A DNA stretch of 64,000 nucleotides, from assembly GCF_000379085.1 (NCBI RefSeq), contig NZ_KB905379.1:37704-101703 (forward strand), written 5' to 3'. Both the position numbers and the translations under genes were made by a program. Of the stretch, positions 35,602 to 45,407 are shown piece after piece. The notes beneath the pieces were generated by a model that was not told where the DNA came from, made no database searches, and saw only the letters and a program-made list of their open reading frames with translations. The stretch is from Halomicrobium katesii DSM 19301 (GTDB taxonomy: Archaea; Halobacteriota; Halobacteria; Halobacteriales; Haloarculaceae). Numbering within the stretch: position 1 is the stretch's first letter; the number at the start of each line of letters is the position of its first letter.

Positions 35602-35771
35602 GTGGGGGAGCGAGGGAAGGCAATCAGCGAGTCCGTCGAGGCACACGACATCGGCGTAGTCGTGCTGGGGACCCACGGACGGACGGTATCGACCGGCACC
35701 TCGTCGGCTCAGGGCTCGCCCTCGCACTCGGTGATCGCGTCCTCGGGGATCTGGCGACGGCGGACTCCTGA
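35602..35771 (+). pseudogene. UspA C-terminal remnant with a frameshift
   Basis: The first frame reads SVEAHDIGVVVLGTHGRT. The ATP-binding motif then continues in another frame as DGIDRHLVGSGLALALGDRVLG up to TGA 35769-35771. A one-base deletion near 35684 explains the shift. The N-terminal 90 or so residues of a UspA domain are missing, and the MITE lies 13 bp to the left of the remnant. Confidence 0.75.
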
Positions 35772-35835
35772 CGAGCCAAAAAAGGGGACGGAAGTGGCAA
35801 TCCAGCGAGAGAGTGCGCCCGGACGTGACTCGTAA

Positions 35836-36614
35836 GCGGCGTTTGGTCGGTGAGTGGTCAGCAACCGACGACGGACGGCGCGTGTTGGGCACTTTTCGCA
35901 TCGAGTGACAGTATCTAGTGTCCGGACAGAATCGGTGACTGTGGTCGAGCGATACGATACGGTGCTCGTGCAGAGACGAATCACGTCCCGTACTAGGGAA
36001 GCGAGCCGATAGCGGTCGAGTATCGTTCGACGAACGGTGACCGATGCCGAACGACAGCACTCCAGTCCAACAATGCTGGATCACAGTAGATGAACAACGA
36101 ACACCGGAGCCGTCGAGACAGCGGGGCGGCGTCCCCCGCTGATCGTCGCCGGTCGACGATTTGCTTTACAGTCCTAATTCTGTAAAGTGCTGCGGCGGAG
36201 GGCCGACAGCACGAACGAACGAGGACACTGATCAGAGTGAGATCCCGTCGAGAGCGTCCCGCAATGGTCGACTCGACGACGGTAGCTAACTGGACAGAAT
36301 TTGTATATACCAAATCTTATACCAGTATATAGACTTTTGTTCTCTTTTAGATAATATTGGTCGCGTTTTACTGTACAGTATTTACTAACACAGACCGCGT
36401 CCGGGATTTGTCGAGGCGAAACGGCTGTAACGTGACTTTTCTCCTGCACACAGGCAGTTTCGAGCGATGCTGGACTACCGTATGCCATAAGTGAATGTTC
36501 TCCGTGGGACGACTTCGGCTTCGCCGTGCGTCGACGCCCGTGGACGGTCGACCGTACCGTCGGACAGCAGCGTTCCAGTTGGTGCGACGAGGCCCTGACC
36601 TACCCGGTGTCGAA
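35836..36614. other. Gene-poor stretch
   Basis: No frame here looks like a protein gene. The only notable signals are an 8-bp inverted repeat, CTTTACAG/CTGTAAAG, at 36164-36187, a GC hairpin at about 36119-36141, and an AT-rich block at 36295-36390. It separates the stress genes from the polysaccharide locus. Confidence 0.5.
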
Positions 36615-37382
36615 CTACGTGTACGTGATGTTGAGTTCGATGACGTTGGCGACGCTCTTGAGCTTCGCGGGGAGTTCCGAGCGGAAGCGATCCCCCTGGA
36701 GTCGGCTCGTCGGTCCGGAGACGCTGATCGCGCCCTCGACGACGTCGTCGTTGTTCACGATCGGGACGGCGACACACCGCAGGCCCTTGACGCGGGCTTC
36801 GTCGTCGAAGGCGACGCCCTCGGTTCGGACGCGTTTCAGGCGCTCGAACAGCTCGTCGCGTTCGGTGATCGTGTTCTCGGTCATCTCCGGGAGACCGTGT
36901 CGCTCGATGATCTCGTCGACGCGTTCCTCGGGGAGGTGTGCGAGGATCGCGTTACCCAGCGCCGTGCTGTGGAGGTTGACCCGCTGGCCGACGTAGGAGT
37001 CAGTCTTGACGGCGTCGGCTCCGTGGTCCCGGTGGATGTAGATCCCCTTGCCGTTCTCCTCGACGAGGAGGTTCGCCATCTCGCCGGTCTCCTCGGCCAG
37101 GTCGGTCACTTCGTCCCGGGCGATGTCGTAGATCTGCTCTCTGCGTCGGGCCTTGCCCCCGAGCGCGAGGTGTTTGAGACTGAGCCGGTACGTGCTACCG
37201 TCCTTGACGACGTAGCCGTCCCCTTCGAGCGTGCTCAGGTAGTTGTGGATGCTGCTCTTCGAGAGCGAGAAGGCGTCGGTCAGCTCCATCAGACTCGCCT
37301 CGTTGCGGCGGCGCAACTCTTCGAGGATCTGGAAGGCCGTTTGCACTGACTGTATCTCGCCGGAGTTGTTCTGTTGGGGCAT
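36615..37382 (-). CDS. IclR family transcription regulator
   Basis: A 255-residue regulator with an N-terminal winged helix (about 10-70; SLMELTDAFSLSKSSIHNYL) and a C-terminal IclR effector domain (about 85-250; HSTALGNAILAHLPEERVDEI, GLRCVAVPI). Haloarchaeal IclR proteins control sugar-acid and pentose pathways. It is divergent from the aldo/keto reductase gene at the edge of the polysaccharide locus, and is its likely local regulator; the effector might be a deoxyketouronate. The ATG at 37380-37382 is the family start; upstream codons are not conserved. Confidence 0.9.
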   Translation of the reverse strand: MPQQNNSGEIQSVQTAFQILEELRRRNEASLMELTDAFSLSKSSIHNYLSTLEGDGYVVKDGSTYRLSLKHLALGGKARRREQIYDIARDEVTDLAEETGEMANLLVEENGKGIYIHRDHGADAVKTDSYVGQRVNLHSTALGNAILAHLPEERVDEIIERHGLPEMTENTITERDELFERLKRVRTEGVAFDDEARVKGLRCVAVPIVNNDDVVEGAISVSGPTSRLQGDRFRSELPAKLKSVANVIELNITYT

Positions 37383-37557
37383 CGATGTCGTCTTTCCCGT
37401 GTGTGATAATAAAGCTACTCCACCAATACTGAACGGCGGTCGCCGATGTCCGAACGGGCGGTGGTCCGTGTCCCGGGGAAAATCGGCTGCTAGGGGCTGG
37501 ACACCGGCGGTCGAGGCTTCCAAAGAGGCTAAATGAGTGGGGCCTAATCGACCAGAT

Positions 37558-38361
37558 ATGCGTCAGATGCCAGCGATTGGACTCGGTACGTGGCAAAACA
37601 CCGACCCGGACACCTGTCGAGAGAGCGTCCGTCTCGCGCTCGAAGCGGGCTACCGCCACGTCGACACCGCACAGTACTACGACAACGAACGGCTCGTCGG
37701 AGAGGGCATCGCCGAGGCCGACGTGCCCCGAGAGGAAGTGTTCGTCGCGACGAAAGTCCACGCCGAGAAGTTCGGACTCGCCCACGAGGAAGTGATCGAG
37801 GGACTGGAAGCCAGCCTCGACCGCCTCGGACTCGACTCGCTTGACCTGCTGTACGTCCACTGGCCAGTGGGCAACTACGATCCCGCGGAGACGATGCCGG
37901 CGTTCGGCGAACTCCGAGAACGGGGCCTGATCGACCACGTCGGCCTGAGCAACTTCTCGGTCGAACTCCTCGACGAGGCGCTTGCTGAGCTCTCCGCCCC
38001 GCTGTTTGCCCACCAGGTCGAGATGCACCCGCTGCTCCAGCAGGACGAACTGCTGGCTCACGCGCGCGAACACGACTACAACCTCGTGGCCTACTCGCCG
38101 CTAGCACGCGGGAACGTCTTCGAGCTGCCCGAACTCCAGTCGATCGCGGAGAAACACGGCGTCAGTGAGGCGCAGGTCAGTCTCGCCTGGCTCCAGTCCA
38201 AAGACGTGGTGACGCCGATCCCGAAGGCGTCGAGCGAAGCACACATCCGCGACAACCTCGCGTCGCGCGAACTCGAACTCGACGAGGAAGACGTCGAGGC
38301 GATCGAGGCGATCGACCGGACCGAGCGGTTCGTCGAGCGCGACGGCGCACCGTGGCTCTGA
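37558..38361 (+). CDS. Aldo/keto reductase
   Basis: A 267-residue TIM-barrel NADPH-dependent reductase. The catalytic tetrad is visible: Asp in YRHVDTAQYYDN, the Tyr in the same motif, Lys in VATKVH and His in YVHWPVG. The C-terminal phosphate-binding segment is TPIPKASSEAHIRDNL. The ATG at 37558 lies about 25 bp after CTAAATG, suiting a leaderless mRNA; GTG 37537 is an alternative. In this locus a role in reducing a sugar or the 4-deoxy-5-keto-uronate is plausible but unproven. Confidence 0.92.
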   Translation: MRQMPAIGLGTWQNTDPDTCRESVRLALEAGYRHVDTAQYYDNERLVGEGIAEADVPREEVFVATKVHAEKFGLAHEEVIEGLEASLDRLGLDSLDLLYVHWPVGNYDPAETMPAFGELRERGLIDHVGLSNFSVELLDEALAELSAPLFAHQVEMHPLLQQDELLAHAREHDYNLVAYSPLARGNVFELPELQSIAEKHGVSEAQVSLAWLQSKDVVTPIPKASSEAHIRDNLASRELELDEEDVEAIEAIDRTERFVERDGAPWL

Positions 38362-38420
38362 GACCGGCAGCCGTCCGGTAATTCGCGACCGCGATCGAGA
38401 AGCAGTGACGGCCGACGGTA

Positions 38421-39518
38421 TCACCAGGACGTGATCGTCACGTCGCGCAGCGGTCGGTCGAGGGGAACGTCGACGACGCCGCCGGTATAGTGTGAGACGT
38501 AGAAGCCGACGATCATCTCCAGGGATCGCACGGCCTCCGCGCCAGGCGAGTAGTTCTCCGACTCGCCCGCGAGGAGGTCCTGGACGTGGGCGGCGGCGTT
38601 GGCGAAGGAGTTCTTGTAGTCGTCGTCCCAGGTCCACTCGCCGTCGATGTTGTCCAGTGGCGTCTCGACGTGTTCGCCGTCTTCGAGCCGCCAGTAGCGC
38701 CACTCGCCGTCGTCGTTGTTGAGATAGAGTTTCCCCTCGGTGCCGACGAAGTTCAGCGTCATCGAAGAGATGTCGCGCGGGATCGTACAGTCGACCGTCA
38801 CGAAGGTCCCGTCCTCCATGACCACGTAGCCGCCGCCACCGGCGTCGTCGACCGTCTCGTCGACGTCAAGCGAGTCGACGGCCTCGTTTTCGCCGGTGAT
38901 GTAGCCGCTGACCTCCCGTGGCACCGTATCGAGCAGGAAGACGAGCGTGTCGAGGACGTGTGTCGAGTTGCGCATCAGCTCCATGCGGTACTGGGTGCTG
39001 ACCGACCGCACGTCGCCCAGAATGTTCTCGTGCTGGATGAGATATCGGAGCCGCTGGAGCTTCTCGGTGAACCGAAACGAGTGGTTGACGACCAGTTCCG
39101 TCCCCGTCTCCGCGCAGGTGTCGACCATCTCCTGTGCCCGGGACACGTCCGAGGCGATCGGCTTCTCACACCAGATCACGTCCGGATCGGCGGGCGACTG
39201 TGCGGCGTCGATCACGTGGCCGTCGTGGAGATACGACGGCGTACAGATCGAGACCACGTCGAGGTCTTCGCTCGCGAGCATCGTCTCGTGGTCCAGATAG
39301 CGGCCACCCTCGGGAATGTCCCACGCGTCGCCGAACGTGTCGAGCTTGTCCTCGTCTACGTCCGCGACGGCGACGAGTTCGATCTCCGACGTGCTGGCGT
39401 AGCCGCCAGCGTGGCTGGCGTCGATCTTTTCGTTTCCGATGGCGTCCTCGTCGTGCATCCCGAGGATGCCCATGCCGGCGATACCGCCCGTTCCGATGAT
39501 CGCTGCGTTGTAGCTCAT
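38421..39518 (-). CDS. Gfo/Idh/MocA family oxidoreductase
   Basis: A 365-residue NAD(P)-dependent dehydrogenase. The Rossmann start is AAIIGTGGIAGMG, followed by VAVADVDEDKL and the EKP motif IWCEKPIASDV. The C-terminal domain has GTEGKLYLNNDDGEW. The substrate is likely a sugar, uronate or inositol. It is convergent with the aldo/keto reductase and divergent from the DUF2264 gene. ATG 39516-39518 is the family start. Confidence 0.9.
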   Translation of the reverse strand: MSYNAAIIGTGGIAGMGILGMHDEDAIGNEKIDASHAGGYASTSEIELVAVADVDEDKLDTFGDAWDIPEGGRYLDHETMLASEDLDVVSICTPSYLHDGHVIDAAQSPADPDVIWCEKPIASDVSRAQEMVDTCAETGTELVVNHSFRFTEKLQRLRYLIQHENILGDVRSVSTQYRMELMRNSTHVLDTLVFLLDTVPREVSGYITGENEAVDSLDVDETVDDAGGGGYVVMEDGTFVTVDCTIPRDISSMTLNFVGTEGKLYLNNDDGEWRYWRLEDGEHVETPLDNIDGEWTWDDDYKNSFANAAAHVQDLLAGESENYSPGAEAVRSLEMIVGFYVSHYTGGVVDVPLDRPLRDVTITSW

Positions 39519-39733
39519 AGTGGTCTGTGGTTCTGCGTCGTCGAGTCCAGCCGGATGGCTGGAGCCACTGCTCGACTGACCCATGCGAAGCTCTTTCGAC
39601 GCCGCTATTTATAAATCCTTGAGTTTCCGCACCGAACGAGGGCATGCCGTCGGCCACGTCGGCGGTCGGAGGGGCGGCCGCGCGTCGAGGGCAGAGCCAC
39701 AACATACATTGTCCACAGCGCGGTTGGGGTGGT

Positions 39734-41569
39734 ATGGGAAATCCAGTCACGGAGAACCCACTGGAGACGCGGTCGGACGTACAGCGAGCGGTGCGACAGC
39801 TCGTCGCACCGCTGGAAGCACACCACAGTCCGGGCGGGGCGCTCGTTCGCGTCGGCGCGGCCGGCGCGTCGTTCCCGAACCACGAAGCGGGGATCGAGGG
39901 GTACGCTCGCTCGCTGTGGGGCGTCGCCACACTCGCGGCCGGCGGCGGCGAGTTCGACGGGTGGGAACGGTATCGGGCGGGACTGGTCAACGGAACGGAC
40001 CCGGATCACCCGGAGTACTGGGGCACGATCGCCGACGGGCGACAGAAGGTCGTCGAGGGCTCCTGTCTGGGAACGGCGCTCGGGCTCGTCCCCGAGCGGC
40101 TCTGGGAGCCACTCGACGAGGCGGAACGCGAGCGAGTGCAGACGTGGCTGACGGCGGCCAACGGCGAGTGGATCCCGGACAACAACTGGCGCTTTTTCCG
40201 GGTGCTGGCCAACGTCGGGCTGTCGTCGGTCGGGGCCTCGTTCGACCGCCAGCAGGTCGCGACCGACCTGGACCGTCTGGAAACGTTTGCGCTGGAGAAC
40301 GGCTGGTACGCCGACGGTCCGGACGCCCCGGTCGACTACTACTGTGCGTGGACGATGCACGTCGAGGGGCTCCTCTACGCCTGGCTGGCCGAGGACGATG
40401 CCGAGCGAGCGGCCCGGTTCAGGCGGCGAGCGGTCGAGTTCGCCAGCGAGTACCGCCACCTGTTCGAGCCCAGCGGGCGCGCGGTCCCCTACGGCCGGAG
40501 TCTCACCTACCGGTTCGCCCAGGCCGCGTTCTGGGGCGCGCTCGCGCTCGTCGGTCGAGACGCCGACCTCCCGTGGGGCGAGATCAGGGGGCTGTGGCTC
40601 CGGAATCTCCGGTGGTGGTTCGACCAGCCGATCTTCGCCGCCGACGGGACGCTGACCGTCGGCTACCGCTACCCCTCACAGAAGATGACCGAGCGGTACA
40701 ACTCCCCGTCCTCGCCGTACTGGGCGTTTCGGGCGTTCCTGCCCCTGATCGTCGACGCGGACCACCCCTTCTGGACGGCCGAGGAACGGCCGCTGCCCGA
40801 ACTCGACCGCCAGCGGCCGATCGAGGCGGCGGACCTGCTCGTCCGGCGCGAGCCGGACCACGTCGTCGCATTCACCGGCGACACCGCCACGCCCCGCTAC
40901 CGGAACAAGTACGACAAGTTCGCCTACTCCAGTCACTTCGGGTTCGGCGTCGACGACGGGATCGCCGGACTCGACGCCTGTGGCATCGACAGCACGCTCG
41001 TGGTCAGTACGGACGGCGAGCACTTCCGCGGCCGGACGGGCGGTCTCGACGGCACCGTCGACGACGGCGTCGCGGCGTCGACGTGGGACCCCTTCGACGA
41101 CGTCACAGTCAGGACGAAGGTGGTCCCGATCGGACCGTGGCACGTCCGCATCCACCAGCTCGAAGCCGCGCGGGCGATCGAGACCGCGGAGGGCGGCTTC
41201 GCGCTGCCGACGACCGAGGAACGGTACGCCGACGACGTGCGAGAGACGACCGAGGGACAGATGGCGGCGGTGTCGTTCGAGGACTTCAGCGGCCTCCGGG
41301 CCGTCGGCGGCGGGAACCGCTGTGAGCCAGCGGTGACCACACCGGTCCCGAACACGAACGTCCAGCATCCCCGTACCGCGGTCCCGGTCCTCTCTCGCTC
41401 CTTCGAGCCCGGCAGTTACCGGTTCGCGTCGGCCGTCCTCGGCGTGCCGGGGACAGCCAGCCCGACGGCCTGGACCGAACCGCCGACCGTCGAGTGGACC
41501 TGGTCGGGGGTCACCGTCGGCGACGGCGAGGGAGAGACGGTACAGACAGTCAGTCTCGAACAGCAGTAG
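39734..41569 (+). CDS. DUF2264 family protein (alpha/alpha-barrel, glycan-processing candidate)
   Basis: A 611-residue protein without a signal peptide. The N-terminal 360 residues show the DUF2264 pattern (EAGIEGYARSLWG, EYWGTIADGRQKVVEGSCLG, NNWRFFRVLANVGL), an alpha-toroid fold related to GH88/GH105 enzymes and polysaccharide lyases. The rest is a beta-rich domain. DUF2264 genes are common in polysaccharide-utilisation loci for acidic glycans, which agrees with the neighbourhood. Activity is not established. Confidence 0.87.
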   Translation: MGNPVTENPLETRSDVQRAVRQLVAPLEAHHSPGGALVRVGAAGASFPNHEAGIEGYARSLWGVATLAAGGGEFDGWERYRAGLVNGTDPDHPEYWGTIADGRQKVVEGSCLGTALGLVPERLWEPLDEAERERVQTWLTAANGEWIPDNNWRFFRVLANVGLSSVGASFDRQQVATDLDRLETFALENGWYADGPDAPVDYYCAWTMHVEGLLYAWLAEDDAERAARFRRRAVEFASEYRHLFEPSGRAVPYGRSLTYRFAQAAFWGALALVGRDADLPWGEIRGLWLRNLRWWFDQPIFAADGTLTVGYRYPSQKMTERYNSPSSPYWAFRAFLPLIVDADHPFWTAEERPLPELDRQRPIEAADLLVRREPDHVVAFTGDTATPRYRNKYDKFAYSSHFGFGVDDGIAGLDACGIDSTLVVSTDGEHFRGRTGGLDGTVDDGVAASTWDPFDDVTVRTKVVPIGPWHVRIHQLEAARAIETAEGGFALPTTEERYADDVRETTEGQMAAVSFEDFSGLRAVGGGNRCEPAVTTPVPNTNVQHPRTAVPVLSRSFEPGSYRFASAVLGVPGTASPTAWTEPPTVEWTWSGVTVGDGEGETVQTVSLEQQ

Positions 41570-41578
41570 CAGCGACCG

Positions 41579-42916
41579 TCAGTCCGCCAGCGAGGCGCTG
41601 AGCGCGCCGTCGTCGAACTCGATCGGCGTCGCTTCCTCGACGACGCGGAGGTCCGCGCGCTGGCGTGCCTCCTCGATCAGGGCCTCGGAGGCGAAGAAGC
41701 GAGCGAGGTGCATGGTGTCACGCGCCCGGACCACGCGAACGGTCTCGAGATCGACGACGCCGATGGTCGAGAGCGCCGCGACGAGACCGGCCCTGTCGCT
41801 CTCGACGACCGGCGGCAGACGGACGCCGCGGACGGTGCTGGCGGTGAGCGCATTGATCAGGGTCGTCTCGGCGTCCAGCTCGGCGACCACGTCCTCGTGG
41901 ATCAGGTCCGCCGAGCCGACGCCCATCGCGTTGCCGTGGGTCGCCGCCGTCAGCCCGCGGGTGTAGATGCGCTTGATCGTCGGCTCGTCGGGTGCCGGCT
42001 CGTTGATCGCGAAGGCCCGGCGGCCGATGACGTTCGTGTCGAGCCCCTGGCCGCTGATGTCCTTGCCCTGTCTGTCGAACACGACCACGTCGAGCTCCGA
42101 GAAGGGCAGCGTCGGCATGACGTCGTAGGCCCGTTCGAGCAGTTCCCGCTCGCGGTCGAGGAAGCCACTCGGTGGGACGCCCTCGATCAGCGTCGTCTCG
42201 TCGTGCTGATCTTCCAGCAGGGCGATCCCGCCCACGACCGGCAACGCGTCGAGCAGCTGCCCGGCGATCTCCGGGATCATGTTCCGGAACGACCAGTCGA
42301 CGGCCCACTCGTGGGCGATCTTCGCGCCCCGTTGCTTGCCCATCCCGATGACGAGCATCTTCGAGAGCCCGCTCTCGACGGCCCCGTCGAAGTCGGTGTG
42401 GGGCTTGACGCGGTTGATCGGGACGATGGCGTCGGCCCCGGCGGCGTGGGCGTCGGCGACGACCGGCACGTCCCGCTCGGGCGTTCGGCCCACCTCGACC
42501 ACGTCCATGCTGGACCGGATCTCACAGCCGATCGACGACTCCGTGACGCCCAGTTCCGCGAGCATCTCGGCCTGTCCCTCGCCGGTCGCGCCGCCGTGGC
42601 TCCCCATCGCCGGGAAGACGAACGGATCGTACCCCCTGTCTTCGAGCGTCGAGACGGCCGCTGCGACGATCTCGGGGACGTTGTCGATTCCCCGGCTGCC
42701 GACGCCCAGCGCGATCTCGCCGCCCGCGGGCACGTCGTCGAGTTCGAGAGCATCGACGGCGCTCTCGACGTGGGCGTCGATGGCCGCGGCCGGGATCGGA
42801 TCGGTCTCCCAGACCTGTTCGACGACACCGAGTTTCGGGAGGTCGAGATCGCCACACGCGTCGACGATCGTCGCCTCCGGAACCGAGAGTTCGCTGGCGC
42901 TTTGGTTTCGCTCCAT
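41579..42916 (-). CDS. LarA-like (DUF2088 N-domain) protein
   Basis: A 445-residue protein. The N-terminal region has GVGSRGIDNVPEIV and FPAMGSHGGATGEGQ, typical of the LarA-N/DUF2088 group. Further conserved pieces are INRVKPHTDF and MGKQRGAKIAHEW. LarA proper is a nickel-pincer lactate racemase; this subgroup acts on other 2-hydroxy acids in several organisms. In this locus a sugar-acid racemase or epimerase is a reasonable guess. It is convergent with DUF2264 and divergent from the FAH-family gene. Confidence 0.8.
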   Translation of the reverse strand: MERNQSASELSVPEATIVDACGDLDLPKLGVVEQVWETDPIPAAAIDAHVESAVDALELDDVPAGGEIALGVGSRGIDNVPEIVAAAVSTLEDRGYDPFVFPAMGSHGGATGEGQAEMLAELGVTESSIGCEIRSSMDVVEVGRTPERDVPVVADAHAAGADAIVPINRVKPHTDFDGAVESGLSKMLVIGMGKQRGAKIAHEWAVDWSFRNMIPEIAGQLLDALPVVGGIALLEDQHDETTLIEGVPPSGFLDRERELLERAYDVMPTLPFSELDVVVFDRQGKDISGQGLDTNVIGRRAFAINEPAPDEPTIKRIYTRGLTAATHGNAMGVGSADLIHEDVVAELDAETTLINALTASTVRGVRLPPVVESDRAGLVAALSTIGVVDLETVRVVRARDTMHLARFFASEALIEEARQRADLRVVEEATPIEFDDGALSASLAD

Positions 42917-43021
42917 GCGCCCACTGTGTGGCGAGAGCGTCATAAACGTGGCTGATACCGCCGGTCGGCGGGTGTCGACGGATCTCAAGATTTAAGGGTC
43001 GAACTGCCGCCTATCGAACTG

Positions 43022-43873
43022 ATGCGCTTCGTTCGATACACCGACGGAACGACCCCAGCGTGGGGTCTGGAACTCGAACAGACGATTCACGCACTGTCCG
43101 ATCTCCCGTGGGGAGAGCCGTCACTGAACGACCTCGCGAACCCCAGCTACCGATCACACGTCGCAGCCCGCATCGAGAACGGGGCGTCGACGCAGATCGA
43201 TCCCACCGCGGTGTCGCTGCTCGCGCCGGTGCCACAGCCGGGCAAGATCGTCTGCTGTGGCCTCAACTACCACGATCACGCCCAAGAGCAAGGCGAGACG
43301 GTGCCGGACAGCCCGATGCTGTTCGGGAAGGCCCCGACCGCCGTCACCAACCCGGCAGATCCGATCGTCCACCCCGATCCCGAGGGGCCGCCCCAGGTCG
43401 ACTACGAGGTCGAACTGGCCGTCGTCGTCGGCGACACGATCTCCTCGGTCGACGAGGCCGACGCCTACGACCACATCGCCGGCTACACCGTGCTCAACGA
43501 CGTGAGCGAGCGAACGGCCCAGAACGAAGACGGGCAGTTCTTCCGGGGCAAGAGCTACGACACGTTCGCCCCGATGGGGCCACGACTGGTCACCGGCGAC
43601 GACATCGATCCGAACGCCCTCGACGTGGAGTTGCGCGTCGACGGCGAGACGAAGCAGTCTTCGAACACCGAGCAGTTCATCTTCGACGTGGGCGAGCTCG
43701 TCGCCTACATCAGCGAGGCCATGACGCTGCGGCCCGGCGACGTGATCTCGACGGGGACGCCCGGCGGCGTCGGCATCTTCCGCGATCCGGTCGAGGTGCT
43801 GGAACCGGGCCAGACGGTCGAGGCAGAGATCGAAGGTATCGGAACGCTTCGGAATCCGGTCGTCGGCCGATAG
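43022..43873 (+). CDS. Fumarylacetoacetate hydrolase family protein
   Basis: A 283-residue protein whose C-terminal FAH domain begins near residue 75 with IVCCGLNYHDHAQEQG. The metal ligands lie in DYEVELAVV and the later GYTVLNDVSER. GRSYD is replaced by GKSYDTFAPMGP, and the end carries GDVISTGTPGGVG. The family includes acylpyruvate hydrolases, decarboxylases and 2-keto-3-deoxy sugar acid dehydratases or hydrolases. With uronate genes around it, action on a 2-keto-3-deoxy acid is likely. Confidence 0.9.
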   Translation: MRFVRYTDGTTPAWGLELEQTIHALSDLPWGEPSLNDLANPSYRSHVAARIENGASTQIDPTAVSLLAPVPQPGKIVCCGLNYHDHAQEQGETVPDSPMLFGKAPTAVTNPADPIVHPDPEGPPQVDYEVELAVVVGDTISSVDEADAYDHIAGYTVLNDVSERTAQNEDGQFFRGKSYDTFAPMGPRLVTGDDIDPNALDVELRVDGETKQSSNTEQFIFDVGELVAYISEAMTLRPGDVISTGTPGGVGIFRDPVEVLEPGQTVEAEIEGIGTLRNPVVGR

Positions 43874-43980
43874 GGGCGACGAGCGCGGCCGGCGGAGTCG
43901 CTCGTACTGTCGGCCGTCCATCTGTCCGCGATTTCGATATCCCGACAGCGAATCCCGTCACGAAGAGACAGCCGACAGTA

Positions 43981-45312
43981 TCAGGCGCGGTCGGGAACCA
44001 CGAGGACCACGACGTCGTTGACGTTCGTTCCCGTGGGGCCGGTCCGGATCGTCGCGTCCGCCTCGCTCAGGAACCGGCCCGCGTCGTTGGCGGCGAGCGC
44101 CTCACGGGCGGCCGCCCGATCCGCGACTGTCTCGCCGTCGACGAGCGCGCCAGCGACCGCCGAGCTCCCGTCCTCGCCGTCGCTGTCGGCGGCGGCGACG
44201 ACCGTCTCGCCGGTCAGTTCGATCCCGGCCGACAGCGCGAGTTCCTGGTTGGGACCGCCGGTCCCGCCCTCGCCGGTGATCGAGACGGTACACTCCCCGC
44301 CGGCCAGCACGACTGCCGGCGGTTCGATCGGGTCGCCGGTGGCGGCGATCTCCTCGGCGACGGCCAGCAGGGTCGTGCCGGCCTCGCGGGCCTCGCCACG
44401 CAGGCGCGAAGTCACCACGAGCGGCGTGTACCCCGCCTCGCGTGCGACATCGCGGGCCGCGTCGAGCGCCAGCGCGTTGTCCCCGACCAGGTGCGTCCGG
44501 ACGCGCTCGGCCGACAGCGCAGCGGTGGTCGGCGTTTCCGATCGCCGACCCGCGTCCCCGGCCGCGAGGTGCGAGGCGACGGCGTCCGGCGGCGTAACGT
44601 CGTACCGTTCGAGCACGGCCAGGGCGTCGCCGTAGGTCGTCTCGTCCGGGACCGTCGGCCCACTGCCGATGGCCGACAGGTCGTTGCCGACGACATCCGA
44701 GAGGACGAGCGTTGCGACCGTGGCCGGCGCGGCCGCCCGTGCGAGGCGGCCCCCCTTGATCTCCGAGAGGTGTTTGCGGACCGCGTTGATTTCGTGGATG
44801 GGCGCGCCGCTGTCGAGCAGCAGCGCCGTCGTCTCGCGGAGCTCCGTCAGCGAGAGGTCGCCGGTCGGAGCCGTCAGGAGTGCGCTCGTCCCGCCGGTGA
44901 CGACCGGGAGCACGAGCGTCTCGGCGTCGGCGGCCGCCACCAGCTCCAGCAGGTCGGTCGTGGCCCGGACGTTGCGCTCGGACGGAAGCGGATGGTCGCC
45001 GGTGACACACCGGACGCGGTCGCCGTCGGTCGGGTGTTTGGTCACGACCAGTCCGTCGGTAACGTGGTCGCCGAGGATCGATTCCAGCGCGGCGACGACG
45101 CCGCTGGCGGCTTTCCCGCCGCCGACGACGAACACGTCGCGGTACGCGGTGAGGTCGTAGTCGGTGTCGGCGATCGACAGCGTGCCATCCGTGACAGAGA
45201 CGGTCGACCGGATCGCCGCTTCGGGTGCTGCGGCGGCGACGGCGCGTTCGAGACAGTCGAGTGCGAGAGCGTGGGCCGGACTGCGCTCCAGTGTCGCTCG
45301 GTTCTCGATCAT
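43981..45312 (-). CDS. Glycerate 2-kinase (GckA/MOFRL family)
   Basis: A 443-residue kinase of the DUF4147-MOFRL class. Visible motifs are VVGGGKAASGV, GDHPLPSERN, TGGTSALL and INAVRKHLSEIKGGRLA in the N-terminal domain, and GGPNQELALS with SDGEDGSS in the MOFRL domain. It phosphorylates D-glycerate at position 2, which channels glyceraldehyde/glycerate from 2-keto-3-deoxy sugar acid cleavage into glycolysis. That fits a uronate catabolic locus. Confidence 0.92.
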   Translation of the reverse strand: MIENRATLERSPAHALALDCLERAVAAAAPEAAIRSTVSVTDGTLSIADTDYDLTAYRDVFVVGGGKAASGVVAALESILGDHVTDGLVVTKHPTDGDRVRCVTGDHPLPSERNVRATTDLLELVAAADAETLVLPVVTGGTSALLTAPTGDLSLTELRETTALLLDSGAPIHEINAVRKHLSEIKGGRLARAAAPATVATLVLSDVVGNDLSAIGSGPTVPDETTYGDALAVLERYDVTPPDAVASHLAAGDAGRRSETPTTAALSAERVRTHLVGDNALALDAARDVAREAGYTPLVVTSRLRGEAREAGTTLLAVAEEIAATGDPIEPPAVVLAGGECTVSITGEGGTGGPNQELALSAGIELTGETVVAAADSDGEDGSSAVAGALVDGETVADRAAAREALAANDAGRFLSEADATIRTGPTGTNVNDVVVLVVPDRA

Positions 45313-45407
45313 GGCTCACCGTGCGTGCTCCGACCCAAAAGAGTGTGTGTTCGAGAGCGGGCAAAGTGGCAGTGGATTTAATACCATCCGATTGATTCGC
45401 CAACAGT

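Noticed and set aside
35512..36084. 190-codon minus-strand ORF
   Set aside because: It starts outside and ends inside the MITE, is antisense to the UspA remnant, and has no coding-like composition.
36475..36614. Short gene between the IclR gene and the gene-poor stretch
   Set aside because: The frames here are shadows of the IclR 3' region or lack any start signal.
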